64,000 nt of DNA from Candidatus Promineofilum glycogenicum (GTDB taxonomy: Bacteria; Chloroflexota; Anaerolineae; Promineifilales; Promineifilaceae), in NCBI GenBank assembly GCA_016707605.1, contig JADJHJ010000007.1, positions 1 through 64,000 on the forward strand. Direction: 5' to 3'. The notes below the pieces were generated by a model. It was given only the letters and a program-made list of their open reading frames with translations, was not told the DNA's origin and did no database searches. Each line of letters begins with the position of its first letter. Position 1 is the stretch's first letter. The position numbers and the translations under genes were made by a program. This document shows, in pieces, positions 27,847-36,099 of this stretch.

Positions 27847-30003
27847 TTACCGGCCGGCCAGGGCGATGGTGTCGCGGATGCCGTCGAGATTGCGCGACCA
27901 GGCGCTCTCATTGAACTCCGTGTAATCGCGCAGCAGGATGAAGAAGGCCGGGATGTCCTGGGTGATGAGCCAATTGCTGGCGTCGCCGTTGATCGGGTCG
28001 GTTATCTGGTAGACGTAGCCGCTGGCCGTGGCGTAGGCGCGGGCCAGCGGTTCGGTGTCGCCGATACTGCCGTCGCACTCGCCCGGCGACACCCAGCCCT
28101 CGGTCGAGCGGGCGTCGTAGAAGATAGCCACCGCCGGGCGCACGTCCAGGAAGTACTCCTGCAGGGCGCTCGCCTCCGGCTCCGAGAAGGGGCCGCCGCC
28201 GGCGTTGATCGCTCCGCCGCGCCAGGTGGCGTTGGCGCTCCAGTCGCAGTCGAAGTTGCGGTTGACGTCCACACCGTTGGCGTTGATACGACCGGCCAGT
28301 TCGCCCGGCGCGAGGTCGCTGTCGGGGTTCACGTTGGGGATGAAGTGCAGCGCCACGCCGGCGGGAATCTCGTCCGGGTTCTGCTGGAAGTGGGCCATCG
28401 CCCGCTCGACCACGGTCACGCCCGCCGGGGCGAAGCCGGCGTGGATGCCGCCGACCAGGGTGACGACCCGCGATCCGTCGCCCAGCGTGTAGAGCCGGAT
28501 GGGCACGCCGCCGGCCGAAAAGCCGATGGTCTCTTCGACCAGCTCCGGCGCAGGCTCCTCGTCGGGCGGCGGAGTTGGGGTGTCGGGGGACGGGGGCGGT
28601 GTGTCGGTCGGCGGGGGTTCGGCCGGGTCGATGGGTGACTCGTCTGGCGCGTCGGCCAGCAGCGGGTCTGTGCCCTGGGCCGCTTCCAGCCCGTCGGCCG
28701 CGCCGTCGCCGTCGCTGTCCCCGGCCCGCGGGTTCGTTTGATGGGTGTTGATCTCGTCAAAGTCGGTCAACAGGTCGCCGTCGCTGTCGCGGTTGGTCGG
28801 GTCGGTGGCGTAGATGAGCACCTCGTCGCCGTCCTTCAGCCCGTCCACGTCTGTGTCAGGACTGCCGGGGTCGGTGGCCAGCGTCGTCTCCTGGTCGTTG
28901 CTCAGCCCGTCACCGTCGGCGTCACCGGCCACCGCGGCCGTCAGCGCCGCGGCCGTGGCCGTGGTCTGCGCCGCGGCCAGTTCTTTCCCGGCAATAGCCA
29001 CGGCCGTCAGCGTCGCCCCGGCCGCTGCTTCGACGGTGGCCTCGCCGGCTGTGGCGTCGCCGTTGTTCTCCGTCGTCGTTGTGTCGCCGCCGTTGTTCCC
29101 GCCCAGCAGCGGCCGGAGGACGAAGAAGCCAACAACCAGCAGCGCCACCAACGCCACGGCGGCCACAATCGGCCCCAGCCGGCGCGGCTGGGCCGGCCCC
29201 GGCCCGGCTACGGCCACCGGCGACACCAGCGCCCGCGCAAACTCCTGCGCCGCCTGGAAGCGGTTGTTCGGCTCCATCTCCATCGCCCGCAGAATGGCCG
29301 CGGCCACCGGCGGCGTCAGTTGCGCCGGCGGCGGCAGCGTCGCCCCCGCCAGCCGGCTGACGCTCTCCACCGGCGTCGCCCCCGTCAGCAGGGCGTACAG
29401 CGTCGCCCCCGTGGCGTAGATGTCGGAGCGGGCGTCGGTCGTCCCCAGCCCGTACTGCTCCGGCGGCGAGAAGCCCGGCGTCACCGCCTGCGCCCCGCGC
29501 GTCGTCTTGGTGTCGGCGGCGAACTGCTTGGCAATGCCGAAATCGACCAGCACCGCCCGGTTGTCGCTGGTGATCTTGATGTTGGCCGGCTTGATGTCGC
29601 GGTGGATGACCGGCTCCGGCCGGCTGTGGAGGTAGGCCAGGGCCGAGGCGATCTGGCTGATGATCGGCACCGCTTCGGCCTCGGTCAGCCGGCCGCGGGC
29701 GTCCAGCACCTGCTGCAAGTCCTGCCCGTCGATGAACTCCATCACCAGGTACTGCCCTTGCCCGGCCACGGTGAAGTGGTTGGTGACGCGCGGCAGGTTG
29801 GGGTGGTTCAGTTGGGCCAGCAGCAGCGCCTCGCGCTCGAACTGCTCGCGCGACACGGTCGACAGGTCGAGGTTCTCCTTCAGGGCCACGGGCACGCGCA
29901 GGTTCAGGTCCCAGGCGCGATAGACCGCGCCCATGCCCCCCTGCCCCAGCAGCGAGACGATGCGGTAGCGATTCTCCAGTACTTGTCCGACCGAAAGCGT
30001 CAT
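27847..30003 (-). CDS. Receptor Ser/Thr kinase with calcium-type repeats and degenerate M14 ectodomain
   Basis: 718 residues. Kinase domain: GQGGMGAVYRA (20-30), Lys42, HRD (134-136), DFG (154-156) and SPPEQYG. One transmembrane helix lies at about 277-297 (IVAAVALVALLVVGFFVL), followed by an Ala/Thr stalk. Then come thrombospondin-type-3-like Asp repeats at about 360-450 (GDADGDGLSNDQE, DTDVDGLKDGDE, DSDGDLLTDFDE, DSDGDGAADGLE), a Pro-rich linker, and an M14-like domain from about 490. This last domain aligns with the neighbouring LysM-M14 protein but has HAGFA for HGGYE, FYDARS for FWHSAA and FILLRD for AIELTD, so metal-binding and catalytic residues are lost. The substrate-binding VDVNRNFDCDW is kept. 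It probably senses a wall peptide rather than cutting it. Confidence 0.92.
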   Translation of the reverse strand: MTLSVGQVLENRYRIVSLLGQGGMGAVYRAWDLNLRVPVALKENLDLSTVSREQFEREALLLAQLNHPNLPRVTNHFTVAGQGQYLVMEFIDGQDLQQVLDARGRLTEAEAVPIISQIASALAYLHSRPEPVIHRDIKPANIKITSDNRAVLVDFGIAKQFAADTKTTRGAQAVTPGFSPPEQYGLGTTDARSDIYATGATLYALLTGATPVESVSRLAGATLPPPAQLTPPVAAAILRAMEMEPNNRFQAAQEFARALVSPVAVAGPGPAQPRRLGPIVAAVALVALLVVGFFVLRPLLGGNNGGDTTTTENNGDATAGEATVEAAAGATLTAVAIAGKELAAAQTTATAAALTAAVAGDADGDGLSNDQETTLATDPGSPDTDVDGLKDGDEVLIYATDPTNRDSDGDLLTDFDEINTHQTNPRAGDSDGDGAADGLEAAQGTDPLLADAPDESPIDPAEPPPTDTPPPSPDTPTPPPDEEPAPELVEETIGFSAGGVPIRLYTLGDGSRVVTLVGGIHAGFAPAGVTVVERAMAHFQQNPDEIPAGVALHFIPNVNPDSDLAPGELAGRINANGVDVNRNFDCDWSANATWRGGAINAGGGPFSEPEASALQEYFLDVRPAVAIFYDARSTEGWVSPGECDGSIGDTEPLARAYATASGYVYQITDPINGDASNWLITQDIPAFFILLRDYTEFNESAWSRNLDGIRDTIALAGR

Positions 30004-30017
30004 CGCCCACTCCTTCA

Positions 30018-30054
30018 GAAGAAACCGCAGATTACGCAGATTACACAGATTTTT
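30018..30054. repeat. Family A repeat, left half only
   Basis: GAAACCGCAGATTACGCAG-type units occur without the matching right arm; they abut the family B inverted repeat at 30060. Confidence 0.75.
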
Positions 30055-30059
30055 AAGAG

Positions 30060-30135
30060 CCTCACGCCAAGATCGCCGAGAGCGCCAAGAGATTATCTTG
30101 GCGTTCTTGGCGTCCTTGGCGATCTTTGCGTGAGG
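30060..30135. repeat. Long inverted repeat, family B (CGCCAAGA type)
   Basis: CCTCACGCCAAGATCGCC-type left arm and GGCGATCTTTGCGTGAGG-type right arm form a hairpin of about 30 bp with a few mismatches. It lies between two kinase genes of the minus-strand operon and could reduce read-through. Relatives are at 48156, 49242 and 57732. Confidence 0.85.
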
Positions 30136-30176
30136 TCTTCTCCTGTTCTGTCCATCTGAGCATCATTTTTTCTTGC

Positions 30177-32216
30177 CTATAGTAACAGGATGGCATAGCC
30201 CAGCGCCAACACGACGACCGTCACCTCCAGGGCCACGGCGGCGGCGCTGACCAGGCGGCCGGTGCTCAACTGGCCGGGCGTCGGCGTAACGGTCACGGCC
30301 ACGGCGATCTCCTGCTGGCCGACGCGCACCGCCCCCTCGTGGCGGCGCGGCGCGGGCACGATCAGCCGGGCGTGGCCGCTGTAGAGCCACAGCACGAACC
30401 ACCACAGGGCATCGACGACGAAGCGCACCCGATAGTTGACCGGCTTATCTTCGCGCCCCAGGGCCAGTTGGCCGGTGCGGGCCGTCACCGTCACCTGGCC
30501 GCTGCCCGGCGTCACCCGCTCCGGTGCGGCGGCCAGCCAGTCGGCGCGCGGCCGAACGTCCAACGGCGACGTATCCCCGCCGGCGGCCACCGGCAGCGAC
30601 CCGCTGGGCGTCTCGCCCCGTCGCGCCGTGCCCAGGTCGAGCAACACCGGCGGGTCAAGACGGCCGGTGAGGGGTGTCGCGGCCCGCCCCTCCTGCGCCG
30701 GCGCGGCAGGCACGACCCCGCCTGGTGGGGCGGTGGCCGGCGGCGGCGGCGGCATCGGCCGGCCGGTCAGCGCCTTGAACAGCGCCGCGGCATCGGCCGG
30801 GCGAGCGTCCGGCCCATGCTGCAAAGCGGCGTTGATCGCCTCGCACGTCCGGCGCGAGAGGTTCAGATGGGCGTACGTTTCCAGCGGCGGGAACTCGAAC
30901 AGCCGGCGGCTGGTCGGGTTCTCGTGCGTCAGCAGGTGGTGGATCGTCGCCCCCAGGGCGAAGAGATCGGTGCGGGCGTCGCTCTCGGCCTTGCCGAACT
31001 GCTCCGGCGCGGCGTAGCCGCGTGTGCCCAGCATGAACGTATCGCTGCGCTTGCCCCCCTTGAAGCGGCGGGCGATGCCGAAATCGATCAGCTTGATTCG
31101 CCCGCTGGCCGCGTCAAGCATGATGTTGTCGGGCTTCAGGTCGCGGTAGATGATGGGTGGGTTGCGGGTGTGGAGGTAGGCCAGCACCCGGCACAACTGC
31201 GCCCCCCAGTCGACAACGTCCTTCTCCGGCAGCGGCCCGCCGTGGTCGTCGAGCATCTCGCCCAGCGTTCGCCCCTCGATGAGTTCCATAACTAGAAAGT
31301 GGCGGTTGTTGAACTCGAAGACGTCGGCCACGCGCGGCAAATTCTCGTGGCGCAGCGTGCGCAGCAACTCCGCTTCCTCGCGGAATTGGGCGACTGTCTT
31401 GGCCCGGTCGCCGCGGGCGACGGCCGTCTCGCTCATCTCCTTCATGGCCCAGCGCGTGACGTCGGACAACCGGCCGACCTCGTAGACCGCGCCCATACCG
31501 CCGCGGGCGATGAGGCGCAAAATGAGATACTCAGCGCCGTCGCTGCCGCGTAGCTTCTGACCGCTGGGCATCTGGCCGGTGGTGAACTTGTCGGCCACGG
31601 CCAGCAGGCGCGAGGTGGGTGTCTTGCCGCAGTGGGGGCAGAAGCGCGCCCCGCCATAGATGGTCGCGCCGCACGACTCGCAGACAATGGGCATGGAGCG
31701 GCGGGGCGGCGGCTGGGTGGTGGATGGGATGGGGCCGCCCGACGGCTCGACCTCCGCCGGCCGGCCCTCCGGCAGCGGCAGGTGGCTGTCGTTCGACGGC
31801 GGCAAATGCACCGGCCCGGCCAGCGACAGGCCGCAGGCGCGGCAAAAGCGAGCCGTGGCGCGGTTCTCCTGGCCACAGTGGTCACAGATGACCAGCAGCG
31901 GCGCGCGACAGGCGCGACAGAAGCGGGCCGTGGCCCGGTTGGCCTGGCCGCAGACGGGGCAGACGAGTTCGTCGGCGGCCTCGGCCACGACGGCCCCGGC
32001 ATCGGCCGCGGACATGGCGCCGGCGGCGACCGCAACGGGCAGCGGCGCGGAGGCGGTCACTTCCTGGCCGCAGCGGTGGCAGAAGCGCGCGCCCGGCCGC
32101 AGCGCCGCGTTGCAGGCAACGCACGCCGGCAGCAGACCACTATCCAGCGGCCGGCCGCAGGAACTGCAAAAGGACGCTCCCGGCCGATTGTCGGCGGAGC
32201 AGAAGGGGCAGGTCAT
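30177..32216 (-). CDS. Ser/Thr protein kinase with five zinc ribbons
   Basis: 679 residues. Five zinc ribbons occupy about residues 1-220, each CX2C...CX2C with the FC signature (ASFCSSCG, ARFCHRCG, ARFCRACR, ARFCRACG, ARFCPHCG). The kinase domain (about 245-505) has ARGGMGAVYEVG, Lys in WAMKEM, YRDLKPDNIM (HRD to YRD), LIDFGIARRF and YAAPEQFG. After a Pro-rich linker there are one or two beta-rich Ig-like segments (LDLGTARRGETPSGSLPV, RVTPGSGQVTVTARTGQL) and a C-terminal membrane helix (VALEVTVVVLALGYAILLL). It follows the VWA gene at 32232 after a 15-base gap, so they are co-transcribed. The ribbon array is unusually long and suggests multivalent docking. Confidence 0.92.
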   Translation of the reverse strand: MTCPFCSADNRPGASFCSSCGRPLDSGLLPACVACNAALRPGARFCHRCGQEVTASAPLPVAVAAGAMSAADAGAVVAEAADELVCPVCGQANRATARFCRACRAPLLVICDHCGQENRATARFCRACGLSLAGPVHLPPSNDSHLPLPEGRPAEVEPSGGPIPSTTQPPPRRSMPIVCESCGATIYGGARFCPHCGKTPTSRLLAVADKFTTGQMPSGQKLRGSDGAEYLILRLIARGGMGAVYEVGRLSDVTRWAMKEMSETAVARGDRAKTVAQFREEAELLRTLRHENLPRVADVFEFNNRHFLVMELIEGRTLGEMLDDHGGPLPEKDVVDWGAQLCRVLAYLHTRNPPIIYRDLKPDNIMLDAASGRIKLIDFGIARRFKGGKRSDTFMLGTRGYAAPEQFGKAESDARTDLFALGATIHHLLTHENPTSRRLFEFPPLETYAHLNLSRRTCEAINAALQHGPDARPADAAALFKALTGRPMPPPPPATAPPGGVVPAAPAQEGRAATPLTGRLDPPVLLDLGTARRGETPSGSLPVAAGGDTSPLDVRPRADWLAAAPERVTPGSGQVTVTARTGQLALGREDKPVNYRVRFVVDALWWFVLWLYSGHARLIVPAPRRHEGAVRVGQQEIAVAVTVTPTPGQLSTGRLVSAAAVALEVTVVVLALGYAILLL

Positions 32217-32231
32217 GACCTCCTGTCAGAA

Positions 32232-33608
32232 CTACTCCAGCTTACGCGTCAACTGGCGCGTGGCATATTGTAGCTGCTTTGTGGTCGTGGCGTCTAGTTC
32301 GGCGCGGTTGTCCAGCGATTCGGCCTGCTGTTGCAAGGCGCGGGCCAGCTTCGTCTCGCCCATGTCCAGCAGGCGGGTGGCGGCGGCGTGCAGGCGGCGG
32401 GTGGCCGTGGCCAGGTCGCCGGCGGCGGCCTCCTCCAGGGCGCGTGTTTGCAGGCTGAAGGCCACGACACGCTCGACGTAGCCCATCACCCGCGCGTCGG
32501 CGGGCACGTCGGCCGCGGCTCCACTGACGAAGTTGCCCACCAGATCGACCCGCGCCGTCTCGCGCCCCGCGCCAACCGGGTCGCTGCTCAGCAACGCCTG
32601 GGCCAGATGGAACTCGCCCGCCGCCCGCGCCGGGACAATCAGCTCCAGCAGGAAGGCCGGCGGCGCGCCCCACTCCAAGTCGCCCAGGGGGATGGAGTAG
32701 CTGCCGCCGGCATTCGGCCCCGGATTGACGCGGGCCAGGGCGGGTTTGACGCGGCTGATGCGCCGCAACTCCACGCCCGGCGTCAGGTGCAGCTTCAACT
32801 CGGCGCGCCGGAAGCCGACGGCCTGGGCCGCGGCCAGCTCGGCGCGGAAGATGGCCGGCAACTGGCCGGGGTCGGCCACAAAGTGCGCCCGGCCGCCGGT
32901 GCGCTCGGCCATGGGGATGAGCAGGTCTTCGTTGAACTCCGTGCCCAGGCCGAGGGTGCTGATGGTGTAGCCGGCTTCGGCGGCCTGGGCCGTCCAGGCC
33001 AGGCAGGCGGCGTGGTCGCGGGTGAAGCCGTCGGTCAGCAGGATCATGCGCGCGGCGTACTCCGGCGTGGCCCCGCGCTGAAGCTCCTGGAAGCTGAGGG
33101 CCATGCCCGCGCCCATGTAGGTGTCGTCGCCCAGGTTCAGCGCGCCGACGGACTGGATGATGGGCTTCAGCCGCCGCTTCTCCTTGCCGGGGGTCAGCGG
33201 CAGCACCGTCTCGGCCCGCGCGGCGAAGGCGACGAGGGAGAGGCGGTCGGTCGGCCGCGCCTGCTCCAGCACGACCTTGAGGGCGTCGGCCACGTAGTCG
33301 ATCGGCCGCGGGTAGCGCTTCAGCGAGGCGGTGGTGATGTTCTCGAACTGCCACACCGGGATGCCGTCGGCGATGACCTCATGCACCAACCCCTGCCCGG
33401 CCAACTCCTCGAACTGGCCCGGCGTCAGCAGCGGGATGCGCATCGAGGCGCTGACGTCGATGACCAGCCCCAGATTGACCGGCGCCGACGCCCCTCGCCC
33501 CGGCAGCCGTGGCTCCAGCAGGGCGTAGAGCAGTTGGGGCTGGCCGGTGGCGGGATAGGTGGGGCGGTTGAGGGCGGCGTGGAGGTCGATCATGGGGTTA
33601 TTCATCAA
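32232..33608 (-). CDS. VWA-domain protein, first gene of the minus-strand kinase operon
   Basis: 458 residues. The VWA domain has the MIDAS motif DVSAS (LGLVIDVSASMRIPL), the helper Thr in LGDDTYMGAGM and Asp in MILLTDGFTRDH. Its layout follows the VWA protein at 22452: beta-rich middle and a C-terminal helical segment (ALEEAAAGDLATATRRLHAA). Sequence is clearly related but not identical, so these are paralogues within one island. No signal peptide. The gene is divergent from the VanY-like gene across a gap of about 100 bases that should hold both promoters; I see no convincing hexamers there. Confidence 0.88.
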   Translation of the reverse strand: MMNNPMIDLHAALNRPTYPATGQPQLLYALLEPRLPGRGASAPVNLGLVIDVSASMRIPLLTPGQFEELAGQGLVHEVIADGIPVWQFENITTASLKRYPRPIDYVADALKVVLEQARPTDRLSLVAFAARAETVLPLTPGKEKRRLKPIIQSVGALNLGDDTYMGAGMALSFQELQRGATPEYAARMILLTDGFTRDHAACLAWTAQAAEAGYTISTLGLGTEFNEDLLIPMAERTGGRAHFVADPGQLPAIFRAELAAAQAVGFRRAELKLHLTPGVELRRISRVKPALARVNPGPNAGGSYSIPLGDLEWGAPPAFLLELIVPARAAGEFHLAQALLSSDPVGAGRETARVDLVGNFVSGAAADVPADARVMGYVERVVAFSLQTRALEEAAAGDLATATRRLHAAATRLLDMGETKLARALQQQAESLDNRAELDATTTKQLQYATRQLTRKLE

Positions 33609-33707
33609 TGAGCAAACGTTCGCATTCGGTTGTTATCTGGGCCAGGTTTGCAGTACAGTTACCCTCTCGCGTTTCACGGTTAATAGTTGACAGTCCACGG
33701 TTCCCTG

Positions 33708-34955
33708 ATGACTACGGCCATAGCTCAACTTCTGATTCTCGCCGGTATTCTGCTCGCCGGCTGTGCACCGGTGGCTACAGGTATAGAGGCTATTCTCGCT
33801 GACGTTCCCTCGCCCACGGTTATAACCTCACCGCAAGCACCACGCTTGCTCGTAACACCGACCGTTGCTGGGCCGGCAACAAGCCCAACTTCCGAACCGA
33901 CTCCGCCATTCACTGAATCGCCGCCATCCGAACCCACCTTGGCCCCGCCGGCAACAGCGGCCGAGGTCATGAGCGCCACGCCAACCCCGACCGCTGTTCC
34001 GACCACACCGCCGACGACACCGCTGCCCACGCCCACGCCGACGCTGTGGCCGACCGTGACCCGGCAAGTGCTGCCGCCGGAGATTGCCGGTGGGCTGTTG
34101 CCCTGCTCGCAACGCGCGGTGCCCGATGAGTTGTTACTCCTTGTCACCCAGCAGTTCGCCCTGCCGGAAAGCTACGCGCCGACCGACCTCGTTCCTCTCG
34201 ATGACTATTTCGGTGATAGTGTCACAGTTGGCATCGAGAATCAAGTGCGACAGATCATTCTCGCCCCGCTACAGCAGATCATTGACGCCATGCACGCCGC
34301 CGGCTTGAAGCCATCCATCCTCTCCGGTTATCGCAGCTACGACGTGCAGTACCTGGCCTGGAAGTGGTGGAACAGCCAGTACCCCGAGCGGGTGGCGATC
34401 ATGAGCGCGCGGGCCGGCTATAGCGAGCACCAACTGGGCACCACCGTCGACTTCGGCTCGCCCGAAATCGACCACCTCTTCCACGTCGACTTCGCCAACA
34501 CACAGGAAGGGCTGTGGCTGCGCGACAACGCCCATCTCTACGGCTTCACCATGAGCTACCCGGCCAACTCCTACGCGATCACCGGCTTCAAGTACGAGCC
34601 GTGGCACTTCCGCTACGTGGGCATAGAGCTGGCGACTCAGTTGTACGCCTCCGGTCAGATTCTCACCCAATGGCAACTGGAGCATCTACCGCCACCGTGT
34701 ATTCCTAACGTTATCGTCAGCAGACAGTGCTTAAGCCGACCGGTTCGAGAAAGTAGTCGCCGTCACTCTCTTCCACCAGCCACCCCTCGGCCTGATAGGG
34801 CTGGCTGCCGTCGCGCGGCTGGATGGTCTCGCTGCGAATGTAGTACCATAGCTGGCCGTCGTCGCATTCAGGCCCATCTAGAATCTCCATCGTCCGCCCC
34901 ACGTCGAGGCGGCGCACAACTGGGTTGGCGGTGCTCGGCCCCGAACGCACGTTGA
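33708..34955 (+). CDS. VanY-type (M15B) D-alanyl-D-alanine carboxypeptidase lipoprotein; 3' end unreliable
   Basis: From ATG 33708 there is a lipoprotein signal (LLILAGILLAGCAP), a PT-rich linker of about 90 residues and an M15B peptidase domain: SGYRSYDVQYLAWKWWN, the zinc ligands SEHQLGTTVDFGS (His...Asp) and EPWHFRYVG (catalytic Glu and His). It should trim D-Ala-D-Ala from peptidoglycan at the outer face. Family homology stops at about GQILTQWQLEHL (near 34690). The last 85 or so residues are antisense to an SH3-type coding segment and are Arg/Pro-rich, so the natural end is probably near 34.7 kb and the rest is an artefact of the corrupt region. It is the only plus-strand gene in the signalling island. 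Confidence 0.82.
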   Translation: MTTAIAQLLILAGILLAGCAPVATGIEAILADVPSPTVITSPQAPRLLVTPTVAGPATSPTSEPTPPFTESPPSEPTLAPPATAAEVMSATPTPTAVPTTPPTTPLPTPTPTLWPTVTRQVLPPEIAGGLLPCSQRAVPDELLLLVTQQFALPESYAPTDLVPLDDYFGDSVTVGIENQVRQIILAPLQQIIDAMHAAGLKPSILSGYRSYDVQYLAWKWWNSQYPERVAIMSARAGYSEHQLGTTVDFGSPEIDHLFHVDFANTQEGLWLRDNAHLYGFTMSYPANSYAITGFKYEPWHFRYVGIELATQLYASGQILTQWQLEHLPPPCIPNVIVSRQCLSRPVRESSRRHSLPPATPRPDRAGCRRAAGWSRCECSTIAGRRRIQAHLESPSSAPRRGGAQLGWRCSAPNAR

Positions 34956-35740
34956 GTTGGAGTTATCCGCGTCGCCACGCCACCAGCGCCGGGGCAGGCG
35001 AGCGTGGGCGTGGCGGGCGGCGCGGGCGCGCGCGTTGGGTCACGGGCGGCGGCATAGTCAGGGCGGCGTATCGTCCGGCAAGGGGTCGCCCGGGCCCGGC
35101 CCGCGGGTTCGGTTTGATGGGGGTCAAAGTCGGTCAGCAAGTCGCCGTCGCTGTCGCGGTTGGTCGGTCGGTGGCATAGATGAGCACCTCCTCGCCGTCC
35201 TTCAGCCCGTCCACGTCGGGTGGGCTGCCGGGTCGGTGGCCAGCGTCGTCTCCTGATCGTTGCTCAGCCCGTCACCGTCGGCGTCACCGGCCACCGCCGA
35301 GGCGGCCGGGCCGCGCCGCGGCCAGCTCCCGGCAAGCCGTCAGCGTCGGCCGGGCGGGGGGCCGGCTGTGGCGTCGCCGTTGTTCTCCGTGTCGCCGCCG
35401 GTCCCGCCCACAGCGGCCGGAGGACGAAAAGCCAACACCACAGGCCACCACAGCCCCCACGCCGGCTGGGCCGGCCCCGGCCCGGCTACGGCCACCGGCG
35501 ACACCAGCGCCCGCGCAAACTCCTGCGCCGCCTGAAGCGGTTGTTCGGCTCCATCCCATCGCCCGCAGAATGGCCGCGGCCACCGGCGGCGCCAGCTGCG
35601 CCGGCGGCGGCAGCGTCGCCCCGCCAGCCGGCTGACGCTCTCCACCGGCGTCGCCCCCGTCACAGGGCGTACAGCGTCGCCCCGGGCGAGATGTCGGAGC
35701 GGGCGTCGGTCGTCCCCAGCCCCCCGGGGGGGGCCCCGGT
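34717..35740 (-). pseudogene. Corrupted kinase gene: kinase end, Asp repeats and C-terminal SH3 domain
   Basis: Read on the minus strand, 35740-35100 is a near copy of 29450-28720 in the kinase gene at 27847-30003: end of the kinase domain, membrane segment and DxDxDG repeats. It is broken by many small deletions, so no frame stays open. 34717-34950 is a clean 77-codon SH3b-like end (LNVRSGPSTANPVVRRLDVG, DGQLWYYIRSET, GWLVEESDGDYFLEP) with a TGA stop. The whole looks like a sixth kinase, of kinase-TM-Asp-repeat-SH3 design, whose middle is damaged and whose N-terminal half is missing. True pseudogene or assembly collapse between paralogues cannot be separated from sequence alone. Confidence 0.7.
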
Positions 35741-36099
35741 GGGGGGGGGGCGGCGCGGGGGCGGCCGCGGTGTGGAGGAGGGGGGAGGCGCGGCGCGCCC
35801 CCCCCCCGCCCCTCGACGAAATCACAACACCGGGCCCCGCCGCGCGGCGCGCGCGGATTGGGGCCTTGGGCCACAACCCCCCAAAGGGGGCGACACCCAC
35901 AAAAGACATCGTCACCACGTGTGCGCTCAAAGAGCGTCCCGGGCGCACCCCACGGGCAAACCGCTTGCCCCGCCGTTGCCCCAACCTACTGCCCGGACAC
36001 GGAAAGGACACAGCCTGACACGGAATGGCGAAGTCTCCAGCGGCGGCCGCCGGGCGGCACTTCTGCCGTGACCCCCCGCCCCCAGCCCGAAGAGCGCCG
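35741..36099. other. Gene-free stretch of homopolymer-rich, probably erroneous sequence
   Basis: Long G and C runs (35718-35755 and around 35798-35812) are followed by sequence with no conserved frame on either strand. Base composition and run lengths differ from every other gap in the window. I see no promoter, RNA or repeat in it. It separates the damaged kinase copy from the damaged 3' end of the next kinase. Confidence 0.6.
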
